From Actinomadura terrae (GTDB lineage Bacteria; Actinomycetota; Actinomycetes; Streptosporangiales; Streptosporangiaceae): a stretch of 64,000 bases of DNA. Each line of letters begins with the position of its first letter. The first letter of the stretch is position 1. The stretch covers positions 434,001-498,000 of the forward strand of contig NZ_JAICDG010000001.1 of the NCBI RefSeq assembly GCF_022751215.1. The letters are read 5' to 3'. Below, in pieces: positions 12,636-21,643 of the stretch. Below the pieces are notes generated by a model, which did not search any database, was not told the DNA's origin, and saw only the letters and a list, made by a program, of their open reading frames with translations. The position numbers and the translations under genes were made by a program.

Positions 12636-12665
12636 GCTCGGGCCCTGGGGGCTCAGGGCCCGAGC
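12636..12665 (-). terminator. Terminator hairpin after the ABC transporter operon
   Basis: Perfect 12-bp arms (GCTCGGGCCCTG / CAGGGCCCGAGC) flank a six-base loop, 27 bases past the permease stop. In the minus-strand direction a TTTTT run occurs ~25 bases further on. Confidence 0.7.
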
Positions 12666-12691
12666 TCCGGGACTCCGCGTGTCGGGTGGAC

Positions 12692-13570
12692 TCAGTCCTG
12701 GTCGAGGCCCCAGCGGGTGCGGATCGAACGGTCCACGACGCCGAACAGCTGGTCGATCACGATCCCGATGACCAGGATGACGATCATGTAGGAGATCATG
12801 TCGGCGGTGTTGTTCAGCTCCCTGGCCTGCGACAGCAGCACGCCGAGCGAGGTGGTGTCGCCGATGATGACCAGCAGCTCGCCCGCCATCAGGCTCCGCC
12901 ACGCGAACGCCCAGCCCTGCTTGAGCCCCGCCACGAACGACGGCAGCGACGCGGGCATGATCAGGTGCCGGTACAGGTTCACCCCGCGCAGCCCCATCAC
13001 CTTGCCCGCGCGCAGCAGGATGGGCGGCGTGTAGTCGACGCCCGTGATCAGCCCGTTGGCGATGGACGGCGCCGCGCCGAGCACCACCACGAACAGGATC
13101 GCGCTCTCGCTGAGCTGGAACAGCAGGATCGCGAGCGGGAACCACGCGATCGACGGCATCGTCTGGAGCCCGGTGATCAGCGACCCGAACGCGCGGCGCA
13201 GGATCCGCGACTGCGACACCAGGGCGCCGACCAGCACGCCGATCGCGATCGCGAGCGCGAACCCGATCACGGCGCGCTGCATGGTCAGCGCGACCGCGTC
13301 CCAGAACCGGGAGCTCGTGACCTGGTCCTTGAAGACCGGCAGCGTGTCCTTCGGGCCGGGCAGGACCCACGGCTCCTTCCAGCCGCTCCACACCACGACC
13401 TGCCAGGCCAGCAGCCCGATCAGCGCGGCGGCCGCCATCGGCCAGATCGCCGACCACGCGCGTTGCAGGGCGCGGCGCGGCGCCCCGCCGCCGCCGAGCT
13501 CCAGCGCGTCCAGGCCGGCGAGCTCGCGGTCGAGGGCGCCGCCGCCCGGCGCCCGCACGTCATGCGCCAT
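12692..13570 (-). CDS. ABC transporter permease, SsuC/TauC/NrtB type
   Basis: A 292-residue inner-membrane protein with about six hydrophobic helices after a 40-residue Gly/Ala-rich cytoplasmic N-terminus. The EAA-like cytoplasmic loop that contacts the ATPase is visible (AGKVMGLRGVNLYRHLIMPA). It is the last gene of a three-gene leftward operon, and its start overlaps the ATPase stop by 11 bases. The family imports sulfonates, taurine, nitrate or similar anions. Nearby sulfur genes favour a sulfur compound, but the sequence does not fix the substrate. Confidence 0.88.
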   Translation of the reverse strand: MAHDVRAPGGGALDRELAGLDALELGGGGAPRRALQRAWSAIWPMAAAALIGLLAWQVVVWSGWKEPWVLPGPKDTLPVFKDQVTSSRFWDAVALTMQRAVIGFALAIAIGVLVGALVSQSRILRRAFGSLITGLQTMPSIAWFPLAILLFQLSESAILFVVVLGAAPSIANGLITGVDYTPPILLRAGKVMGLRGVNLYRHLIMPASLPSFVAGLKQGWAFAWRSLMAGELLVIIGDTTSLGVLLSQARELNNTADMISYMIVILVIGIVIDQLFGVVDRSIRTRWGLDQD

Positions 13571-14351
13571 GGCGGCTCACCTCCTCGCGCAGCCGGTCGG
13601 TGATGGTCGCGGCGAGCGCGGCCACGTCGGTCGCGTCGATCCGCCTCGGACGTTCCATTGGCACGGGGAACTCCTCCACGACCCGGCCTGGGCGGCTGCT
13701 GAGCAGCACGACCCGGTCGCCCAGCCGCACCGCCTCCCGCACGTTGTGGGTGACGAACAGCACGGTCAGCCCGCGCGTCCGCCAGATCCGCTCGATCTCG
13801 TCGTGCAGCAGGTCGCGGGTCATGGCGTCGAGCGCGCCGAACGGCTCGTCCATCAGCAGGACGGTGCCGCCCGGGACGCTGTCCTCGTTCTTGTTCTCCT
13901 CGATCGTCAGCGCCAGCGCGCGGGCGAGCGCGACCCGCTGGCGCATGCCGCCCGAGAGCTGGTGCGGACGCTTCTTCGCGAACCCGCCGAGGTGCACCGA
14001 GTCGAGCAGCTCGGCGGCACGGTCACGGCGGTCCTCGCGCGGGACGCCGCGCATCTTCAGCGCCAGCTCCAGGTTCCCCGTCACGGTCAGCCACGGGAAC
14101 AGCGCCGGCTCCTGGAACATCAGCGCGACCCGCGCGCCGTTCTTGTCGATCGTCCCGGCGCTCGGCCGGTCGAGGTCGGCGACCAGGTTGAGCAGCGTGC
14201 TCTTGCCGCACCCGGAGGCGCCGAGCAGGCACACGAACTCACCGGGCGCCACGTCGAGGGAGACCTGGTCCAGTGCGAGGAGGGAGGATCCGCCCGTGCC
14301 GAACGCCTTGGAGACGTCGCTGAGCCGGACCGCCGTGGCCGCCGCGGTCAT
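13560..14351 (-). CDS. ABC transporter ATP-binding protein, SsuB/TauB/NrtD type
   Basis: A 263-residue ATPase with Walker A GASGCGKST, Q-loop FQEPALFPW, signature LSGGMRQRVALARA, Walker B VLLMDEPFGALD and a switch histidine in FVTHNVREAV. A short acidic insert (EENKNEDSVPG) lies between signature and Walker B, which is unusual for the family but leaves all motifs intact. Its ATG overlaps the binding-protein stop (ATGA) and its end overlaps the permease start, so the three genes are tightly coupled. Confidence 0.93.
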   Translation of the reverse strand: MTAAATAVRLSDVSKAFGTGGSSLLALDQVSLDVAPGEFVCLLGASGCGKSTLLNLVADLDRPSAGTIDKNGARVALMFQEPALFPWLTVTGNLELALKMRGVPREDRRDRAAELLDSVHLGGFAKKRPHQLSGGMRQRVALARALALTIEENKNEDSVPGGTVLLMDEPFGALDAMTRDLLHDEIERIWRTRGLTVLFVTHNVREAVRLGDRVVLLSSRPGRVVEEFPVPMERPRRIDATDVAALAATITDRLREEVSRHGA

Positions 14352-15403
14352 TTGTCGCTGACCTGTGCCTTCCCGCTCGCCTTGAGCACGTCGTTGAGGG
14401 GGCCGAGGTCGTAGATCCCGTTCAGATCGGTCTTCTCCAGCAGCCCGATCTCCTCGGCGTGCTGGGCGCCCTGCACCAGCGAGGTCGCGACCGGGTCGGT
14501 GGTGAACTGGATCTCCTTGAACGCCGAGTCGAGCACGGCGGGCTTGAGCGGCTTGCCGCTGAGCTTGGTCAGCGCGTCGTTGACCGCGGCCTTGGCCTCG
14601 GCCGGGTGCTGGTTGATGTAGTCGGTGCTCTCCACGACGCCCTGGAGCAGCTTCTTGACCTGGTCGGGGTGGGCCTTCTCGAACTTCTGGCTGACCAGCA
14701 GGTTGGTGATCACGAACTTGCCGCCGGGCCAGAGCGTCTTCTCGTCCAGCAGCCGCTTGCCCTTGCTCTCCAGGATCAGCCGCGAGGCGTAGGGCTCGGG
14801 GACCCACGCGCCGTCGATGTTCCCCTGCGCGAACGTCTGGAGCGTCTGCGCGTTGTCCTGCGGGACGATCTTCACGTCGCCGCTGCCGTCCTTGTTCGCC
14901 TTGAGGCCGTTCTTCTTGAGCCAGTAGCGGATCGCGACGTCCTGAGTGTTCCCGAGTTGCGGCGTGGCGATCTTCTTTCCCTTGAGATCCTGGACGCCGT
15001 TGATACCGGGTTTCACGACGAGCGAGACACCGCCCGAAGCGGCGCCGGAGATGATGTGGACCGCTTTCCCGTGTGACTTCGCCCACGCGTTGATGGACGG
15101 GTTCGGGCCGACGAACGTCGCGTCGACCGCTCCGGAGAACAGCGCCTCGACGGCGGCCGGCCCGGCGTTGAACGTCGCGGTCTTGGGGGCGGTGCCGAGG
15201 TGCTTGGCGAAGATCCCCTTCTGCACGCCGACGAGCGCGGTGGCGTGGGTGATGTTCGGGAAGTAGCCGAGCTTGAGCTGGGGGGACGATCCGGAGCCGC
15301 CGCCGTCGTCGTCGCCACCGCAGGCACCGAGCGCACCCGCTCCAGTGAGGACGGTCAGAGCCACTGTGGCGAGACGCCAGCGGAGTCCGCGATGCATTGT
15401 CAT
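14348..15403 (-). CDS. ABC transporter substrate-binding lipoprotein, SsuA/TauA/NrtA type
   Basis: A 351-residue lipoprotein and first gene of the operon. It starts at ATG 15403 with AGGGA five bases upstream; a second ATG two codons later is possible. The signal ends at lipobox LGAC, followed by a Gly/Asp/Ser linker. The mature protein opens LKLGYFPNITHATALVGVQKG, typical of the sulfonate/taurine/nitrate-binding superfamily, with the later QDNAQTLQTFAQGNIDGAWVPEPYA region. It captures substrate outside the membrane. The promoter and paired dyads are described separately. Confidence 0.9.
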   Translation of the reverse strand: MTMHRGLRWRLATVALTVLTGAGALGACGGDDDGGGSGSSPQLKLGYFPNITHATALVGVQKGIFAKHLGTAPKTATFNAGPAAVEALFSGAVDATFVGPNPSINAWAKSHGKAVHIISGAASGGVSLVVKPGINGVQDLKGKKIATPQLGNTQDVAIRYWLKKNGLKANKDGSGDVKIVPQDNAQTLQTFAQGNIDGAWVPEPYASRLILESKGKRLLDEKTLWPGGKFVITNLLVSQKFEKAHPDQVKKLLQGVVESTDYINQHPAEAKAAVNDALTKLSGKPLKPAVLDSAFKEIQFTTDPVATSLVQGAQHAEEIGLLEKTDLNGIYDLGPLNDVLKASGKAQVSDK

Positions 15404-15411
15404 GTTTCCCT

Positions 15412-15470
15412 ACTTATCAAGTCTGTTTGACGTGGACAGTAGATAAGGTGGGCAATGACTTCGTCAAGTC
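15412..15470 (-). promoter_or_regulatory. Promoter and candidate operator of the SsuABC-type operon
   Basis: On the minus strand, -35 TTGACG (15467-15462) and -10 TATCTA (15445-15440) are separated by 16 bases. Two similar dyads frame it: GACTT-CGTC-AAGTC (15457-15470) covers the -35, and ACTT-ATC-AAGT (15412-15422) lies between the -10 and the start codon. The shared ACTTxxxAAGT core suggests a dimeric repressor; which one is unknown. Confidence 0.55.
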
Positions 15471-15511
15471 GGTTGCGCGGATCGGTTTCGTAACAAGGGC
15501 CGGATTTGTGA

Positions 15512-16879
<1,368 letters not shown>

Positions 16880-16977
16880 CCCGGCCGGGCCCGACGGCGA
16901 CTCGCTGCCGGGCCCGACCGCCGGACCGCCGTCCGGACCTCCCCGCGACCGCTCGCGTACAGGCAAGGGGACACGCC

Positions 16978-17421
16978 ATGGCGAAGGACGACAGGGCCCG
17001 CTCCCGGGCCGCCCGCGACGACCCCGACGAGGACGCCGGGCGGCGCGGCAACCCGGCGCTGACCAGCCGCGCCGCGATCCTCGCGGTCGTCGTGTGCGCG
17101 ATCGCGCTGAGCCTCGCCTACCCGGTGCGCGAGTACATCGCCCAGCGCAAGGAGATCGCCGACCTCCAGCACAAGGAGAGCGTCGCCCGCCGGCAGGTGG
17201 ACGAACTGGCCCAACGCAAGCAGCAACTGGGTGATAAGTCGTACATTGAGCGGGAGGCGACGCGCAGGCTCCACTACTGCCGTCCGGACGTGAAGTGCTA
17301 CATCGTCCTGGACGGCGGCGGCGCGGGCGAGCAGGAGGCCCGCAAGGGCCGGCCGCCGAGCAAGCCGCCATGGTACGAGACACTGTGGCGGTCGGTGGAG
17401 GCCGCCGACCGGCCACGCTGA
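16978..17421 (+). CDS. FtsB/DivIC-like septum formation initiator
   Basis: A 147-residue bitopic membrane protein. A charged cytoplasmic N-terminus precedes one membrane helix (residues ~35-55, AAILAVVVCAIALSLAYP). A coiled coil follows (REYIAQRKEIADLQHKESVARRQVDELAQRKQQLGD), then the FtsB-type SYIEREATRRLHYCRPDVKCYIVL segment with two cysteines. Family members form the FtsQLB divisome complex. The start ATG 16978 follows AAGGGGA. Synteny with eno upstream and DUF501-ppx downstream supports the call. Confidence 0.87.
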   Translation: MAKDDRARSRAARDDPDEDAGRRGNPALTSRAAILAVVVCAIALSLAYPVREYIAQRKEIADLQHKESVARRQVDELAQRKQQLGDKSYIEREATRRLHYCRPDVKCYIVLDGGGAGEQEARKGRPPSKPPWYETLWRSVEAADRPR

Positions 17422-17422
17422 C

Positions 17423-17443
17423 CCCGCGCGCTCAGCGCGCGGG
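17423..17443 (+). terminator. Hairpin directly after the ftsB-like gene
   Basis: CCCGCGCGC-TCA-GCGCGCGGG begins two bases past the stop codon; a TTTT follows about 15 bases downstream. It may be a weak terminator or attenuator before DUF501. Confidence 0.5.
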
Positions 17444-17485
17444 CAGGTCAGGGGTCATTTTGAGGGTCCGCGGGTGGGGACACAG

Positions 17486-18073
17486 ATGGTTGAGGAACGC
17501 TCCTACAAAGAAGCAGCTGCCGGGGGGTCTGGGGGGTCGTCCCCCCAGAATGAAACGGCAGGCGGGGAGGACGTCGCGGCGGTGGCGGCGCAGCTCGGGA
17601 GGGAGCCGCGCGGCATCCGGCGGGTGGCCTACCGGTGCCCCTGCGGGAAGCCCGCCGTCGTCGAGACGGCGCCGCGGCTCCCGGACGGCACCCCGTTCCC
17701 CACGCTGTTCTACCTCACGTGCCCGAAGGCCGCCTCGGCCATCGGGACGCTGGAGGGCGGCGGGATGATGCGCGAGATGCAGGCGCGGCTCGCCGGCGAC
17801 CCGTCCCTGAAGGACGCCTACACCGCCGCGCACGAGGACTACCTGCGCCGTCGCGGCGACGCCGCCCGCGAGGACGGCGTCGAACTGCTGCCCGAGGGCA
17901 TGCAGAGCGCGGGCGGGATGCCGGAGCGGGTGAAGTGCCTGCACGCCCTCATCGCGCACGAGCTGGCCGTCCCCGGCGTGAACCCGTTCGGCCGGGAGGC
18001 GCTGGACGCGCTGCCCGACTGGTGGCGCTCGGGGTCCTGCGTCCGTCCCGGCGCGGGGGAGGAGGGCCAGTGA
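17486..18073 (+). CDS. DUF501 family protein
   Basis: 195 residues if started at ATG 17486 (GGGGA upstream); the family is conserved between ftsB and ppx in actinobacteria, function unknown. The core has AAVAAQLGREPRGIRRVAYRCPCGKPAVVETAPRL split by a CxC motif, FPTLFYLTCPKA with a further Cys, then RVKCLHALIAHELAVPGVNPFG. The N-terminal ~25 residues are Gly/Ser-rich and are encoded across a hairpin (17528-17549), so translation may really begin at an internal GTG such as 17591. The stop overlaps the ppx start (GTGA). Confidence 0.8.
   Translation: MVEERSYKEAAAGGSGGSSPQNETAGGEDVAAVAAQLGREPRGIRRVAYRCPCGKPAVVETAPRLPDGTPFPTLFYLTCPKAASAIGTLEGGGMMREMQARLAGDPSLKDAYTAAHEDYLRRRGDAAREDGVELLPEGMQSAGGMPERVKCLHALIAHELAVPGVNPFGREALDALPDWWRSGSCVRPGAGEEGQ
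17528..17549. repeat. G/C-run inverted repeat inside the DUF501 5' region
   Basis: TCTGGGGGG-TCGT-CCCCCCAGA is a 9-bp perfect dyad. Similar G-run/C-run dyads are frequent between genes in high-GC actinomycetes, so its place inside an apparent reading frame is suspicious. Confidence 0.55.
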
Positions 18074-19020
18074 CGCGCGTCGCCGCCATCGACTGCGGGA
18101 CCAACTCGGTCCGGCTCCTGATCGCCGACATCGAGTCCGGCGCGGACGGCGGGGCCCTCACCGACGTCGAGCGCCGGATGGAGATCGTCCGGCTGGGGGA
18201 GGGCGTCGACCGGACGGGCCGCCTCGCCCCGGCGGCGCTGAAGCGGACGTTCACGGCGATGCGCGGCTACGCCGAGCTGATCGAGCGGCACGGCGCGGAG
18301 GCGGGGCGGGGGCCGCTCAAGACCCGGGTGGTCGCGACCAGCGCCACCCGCGACGCCGCCAACCGGTCGGAGTTCGTCGACGGCGTCGTCGAGATCTTCG
18401 GCGTCGTGCCCGAGGTGATCAGCGGGGACGAGGAGGCCGCGCTGTCGTTCGCGGGCGCGACGCGGGAGCTGGCGGGGCTGCGTCCCGCCCGTCCCTACCT
18501 GGTCGTGGACATCGGCGGCGGCTCGACGGAGTTCGTGCTCGGCAGTTCCTCGCCCGACGCGGCGCGGTCGGTCGACATCGGCTGCGTGCGGATGACCGAG
18601 CGGCACCTGCGGGACGGCGACCCGCCCTCGCCCGAGCACATCGCCGACGCGGTCGCCGACATCGACGCGGCGCTGGACCGCGTCCGCGAGGTGGTGCCGG
18701 TGGACGAGGCGCGCACGCTGGTGGGCCTCGCGGGCTCGGTCACCACGGTCGCCGGGATCGCGCTGGACCTGCCGGAGTACGACCCGGCGCGGATCCACCT
18801 GTCCCGGATCACCGCGGGCCAGGTGCACGAGGTGACGCGGCGGCTGCTGCACGCGACGCGCGCCGAGCGGGCGGAGTTCGGCGTCATGCATCCCGGCCGG
18901 GTGGACGTGATCGGCGCGGGCGCGCTCATCCTCGACCGCATCATGCGCGAGTACGGCTTCGGCGCGGTCGTGGTGAGCGAGCACGACATCCTCGACGGCA
19001 TCGCCTGGTCCCTCCTATAA
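18070..19020 (+). CDS. Exopolyphosphatase / Ppx-GppA family phosphatase
   Basis: A 316-residue actin-fold phosphatase starting at GTG 18070. It has phosphate-1 AAIDCGTNSVRLLIAD, RVVATSATRDAANR, VISGDEEAALSFAGAT, phosphate-2 VVDIGGGSTEFVLG and GLAGSVTTVAGIAL. It is the short actinobacterial form without the C-terminal HD-like domain. It should hydrolyse polyphosphate or pppGpp-like phosphates in the cytoplasm. Translational coupling to DUF501 and synteny with mycobacterial ppx1 support the assignment; the preferred substrate is not readable. Confidence 0.9.
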   Translation: MTRVAAIDCGTNSVRLLIADIESGADGGALTDVERRMEIVRLGEGVDRTGRLAPAALKRTFTAMRGYAELIERHGAEAGRGPLKTRVVATSATRDAANRSEFVDGVVEIFGVVPEVISGDEEAALSFAGATRELAGLRPARPYLVVDIGGGSTEFVLGSSSPDAARSVDIGCVRMTERHLRDGDPPSPEHIADAVADIDAALDRVREVVPVDEARTLVGLAGSVTTVAGIALDLPEYDPARIHLSRITAGQVHEVTRRLLHATRAERAEFGVMHPGRVDVIGAGALILDRIMREYGFGAVVVSEHDILDGIAWSLL

Positions 19021-19051
19021 GAGGGGCACTACCGCTCGAACTCGAACCCGG

Positions 19052-19840
19052 CTACTGCTTGAACTGGGCGAGCAGCGCCGGGATCAGCACGGCGTTGGGG
19101 TTCTGCTGCGGCACGTAGAGGACGGGCGCCGCGCTGCTGGACTGGTGGATCCAGACGCGGCCGCCGTCCACGGTGGCGCGGGAGATCGCCGTCCAGCTCA
19201 GCGAGACCCGGTTGCCGCGCACGCCGCCGGGGTGGACGGTCAGCCCCTGCGCGACGTCGATCGACTCGCCGGCCTGGACGCGTCCGGCCAGCTCGGCGAC
19301 CAGCCGCTGCTCGGCCTGGACCTGGCACAGCTCGATCAGCCGCCCCCAGATCCGCTCCGGCTCGCCCTCGGGGCCGAGCGGACGGCCGGGCATGGCGTCC
19401 GGCTCGATGACGACCTCGACGCGCGGCCCGCCGTGGAACGGGAAACGGCCCGCTTGGAACACCCATTGGGTGGTCGCCCCGTGGCCGAAACCGGACGGGA
19501 CCTCCGCCGCCCAGTAGGCGACCCACTCGACCCGGGGCCATCCGAGCACGGCCGTCCCGTAGGAGACGAGCTCGTCGTCGGCGTGCAGGCGCAGACCGCG
19601 GACGTTCACGTCCACGGCCTGGACGGCGGGCTGCCGGCCCCAGTCGTTGCGTTGCCCTAACGGCGCGCTGTAGTACGGCTCCCGGTCGCGCCGCTCCTCC
19701 CGCCGCCGGGGCCGCTCCTCCCGCCGCGCGCGGGGCGGTCCGGGCGGCTCGGGGTTGAGGCGCTCGGTCCAGACCTGGCCGTCCCACCAGCGCAGGCTGC
19801 CGGTTCCGTAGGGGTCGGGATACCAGCCCGGTTGCGACAA
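19052..19840 (-). CDS. DUF2510 domain protein
   Basis: 262 residues from TTG 19840, chosen because GGAGG lies six bases upstream and the product opens [20 protein letters not shown], the normal N-terminal DUF2510 motif. A longer in-frame ATG extension would put ~70 unrelated residues before it. A Arg/Glu/Pro-rich linker (residues ~35-60) follows, then a ~190-residue globular part with [19 protein letters not shown] and a C-terminal [18 protein letters not shown]. No membrane helix is visible. DUF2510 has no established biochemical function. Confidence 0.75.
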   Translation of the reverse strand: MSQPGWYPDPYGTGSLRWWDGQVWTERLNPEPPGPPRARREERPRRREERRDREPYYSAPLGQRNDWGRQPAVQAVDVNVRGLRLHADDELVSYGTAVLGWPRVEWVAYWAAEVPSGFGHGATTQWVFQAGRFPFHGGPRVEVVIEPDAMPGRPLGPEGEPERIWGRLIELCQVQAEQRLVAELAGRVQAGESIDVAQGLTVHPGGVRGNRVSLSWTAISRATVDGGRVWIHQSSSAAPVLYVPQQNPNAVLIPALLAQFKQ

Positions 19841-19969
19841 GGCAGCCTCCGCTTCGCGAATGGGGTGCCGGACACCCGCCTCCCCGACCGGCCAACGCAT
19901 CGTATCGAGCCGAGCCCCCGGCGCAGAGTGCGCGGCCACTCCGCGCCACTTGCTCCCCCGGGTGGGACG

Positions 19970-20794
19970 ATGAGCGGTATGGCGAACGCTCCCTTCGTAA
20001 CCCCCGGGTCGGGATGGCCGGGCGACCCGGCGACGCCCGACACGCCAGTGGCGCACGACGCCGCCGAGGTGATCGAGCTGGCCGCGAAGTCACCCGGTCT
20101 GGACGATTTGTGCGCCCGGCAGTCGGTGTGCCGGGCCTGCGACCGGCTCGTGGAGTGGCGCGAGCGGGTCGCGGTCGAGCGGCGCAGGGCGTTCGCGGAC
20201 GAGGAGTACTGGGGGCGGCCGATCCCCGGGTGGGGCGCCGCCGAGCCCCGGGTCATGATCGTGGGCCTGGCGCCCGCCGCGCACGGCGGGAACCGCACGG
20301 GACGGATCTTCACCGGCGACCGGTCCGGCGACTGGCTGTTCGCCTCGCTGCACCGGGTGGGGCTCGCGGCCCTGCCGACCAGCGTCCACGCGGCGGACGG
20401 GCAGCGGCTGATCGACACGAGGGTGGCGGCGGCGGTCCGCTGCGCGCCGCCCGACAACAAGCCGACCCCGCTGGAGCGGACGACGTGCCTGCCGTGGCTG
20501 GCCCGCGAGGTCGCCGAGGTCGCGCCGAGCGTGCGGTGCGTGGTCTGCCTGGGCGGGTTCGCGTGGCAGGCGGTGTGGCCGGCGCTCCGGCAGGCGGGAT
20601 ACGGGCTGCCCCGGCCGCGTCCGAAGTTCGGGCACGGCGCGGAGGTCGAGCTGGCGCCGCCGTCCTCGGTGCCCCGCCGGGAGCCCGTCCTGCTGCTGGG
20701 CTGCTACCACCCGAGCCAGCAGAACACCTTCACCGGACGGGTCACCGAGGACATGCTGGACGCCGTCCTCACCCGCGCCCGCGACTACTCGTAG
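19970..20794 (+). CDS. Uracil-DNA glycosylase, iron-sulfur family 5 (UdgB) type
   Basis: A 274-residue base-excision repair enzyme. The start ATG 19970 follows GGTGGG; a second ATG is three codons on. Family-5 features are a Cys cluster (Cys48, Cys54, Cys57 in [14 protein letters not shown]) expected to bind a 4Fe-4S cluster, motif [24 protein letters not shown], the third-region [11 protein letters not shown] and the leucine-loop [13 protein letters not shown]. It removes uracil, and in this family other deaminated bases, from DNA. It diverges from the DUF2510 gene. Confidence 0.9.
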   Translation: MSGMANAPFVTPGSGWPGDPATPDTPVAHDAAEVIELAAKSPGLDDLCARQSVCRACDRLVEWRERVAVERRRAFADEEYWGRPIPGWGAAEPRVMIVGLAPAAHGGNRTGRIFTGDRSGDWLFASLHRVGLAALPTSVHAADGQRLIDTRVAAAVRCAPPDNKPTPLERTTCLPWLAREVAEVAPSVRCVVCLGGFAWQAVWPALRQAGYGLPRPRPKFGHGAEVELAPPSSVPRREPVLLLGCYHPSQQNTFTGRVTEDMLDAVLTRARDYS

Positions 20795-20806
20795 CGTTCC
20801 AGCGTG

Positions 20807-21340
20807 CTACGGGTGCGTGAGGGTGAGCGGCGTCAGGTGGATGCGCCCGTGCTGGCAGACGGCGCCGTAGTTCCACGGCGCGACCAGCCGCGTGGTCTCG
20901 TTCGGCGGGATCACGCTCAACGAGGTCGGGACGGGCTCGCACGGGTCGCCGGTCTCGTCGTCGGCCGGGACCGCGGCCCAGTGCAGCACCTCGTACGCCT
21001 TGTGCCCGGCCGGGATCGTGATCGTGTGGGCCTTCCCGTCACGGATGGTCGTGGTGGGGATGGCGCCCTCCGCGTCCGCCTGGTCGAGGCCCGACCAGCC
21101 GCCGGTGGTACAGGCGCTCTTCGAGACGTTGGTGAGGGTGAGCGTGAGGTAGCGCTGCCCCGCGCCGGCGTCGAAGTCGGACAACGACGCCTTGAGCTTG
21201 GACGTGGTGCAGTGCGGCGTGGCGCGTCCGGCGGCCTTGCCGGTGGCGGCCTGGTCCGCGTTGGCCGCCGCCGCGAAACCGGTCAGCGCGGTCGCGGTGA
21301 CGGCGGTGGCGGCGATCGTGCCCCAGATGATGCGCTTCAT
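20807..21340 (-). CDS. Secreted DUF4232 protein
   Basis: A 177-residue exported protein. It starts at ATG 21340 (KRIIWGTIAATAVTATALTG, a classical signal peptide ending near AAANA) with GGGGAG upstream. The mature part is a DUF4232-like beta domain with four cysteines (PHCTTSKL, KSACTTGGWSG, GDPCEPVP, AVCQHGRI), plausibly two disulfides. No catalytic motif is known for the family. It converges with the glycosylase gene with only 12 bp between stops. A long hairpin lies in its upstream region (21403-21460). Confidence 0.8.
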   Translation of the reverse strand: MKRIIWGTIAATAVTATALTGFAAAANADQAATGKAAGRATPHCTTSKLKASLSDFDAGAGQRYLTLTLTNVSKSACTTGGWSGLDQADAEGAIPTTTIRDGKAHTITIPAGHKAYEVLHWAAVPADDETGDPCEPVPTSLSVIPPNETTRLVAPWNYGAVCQHGRIHLTPLTLTHP

Positions 21341-21402
21341 TGTGCATCTCCCCAATCAGGTGACGTCCCCCAGAACGGGTGACGGCGGGGCAGGGCCTGG
21401 GC

Positions 21403-21460
21403 CAAGCGGCCGGAGCCGGGCGGGCCGACCCCTGAACGGCCCGCCCGGTCCGGCCGCTTG
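21403..21460. repeat. Long near-perfect hairpin in the divergent DUF4232 / NDH-2-like spacer
   Basis: A 25-base left arm (21403-21427) pairs with a 24-base right arm (21437-21460), with one bulged G and a nine-base loop. This 303-bp spacer (21341-21643) also holds an AT-rich GATATATC (21534-21541) in otherwise GC-rich DNA; I see no convincing promoter and no gene in it. No T-run flanks the hairpin on either side. Confidence 0.7.
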
Positions 21461-21643
21461 ACGCCCCCGTTGGGCCCCGGCCCCACCGTCGATCTCTTCT
21501 GGCGGTTCATCGGGTGAGATGTTGATATATCGGCAAAAGTTCGGCGCGGATGGTCATGAAACTCCGCCCGGACGGGAGGGCTCCCGCGCCCGCTGAGGTG
21601 CGCGGCAGGGTGATCCGCGCGGTATGGGGGTACCGGTCCCGGT

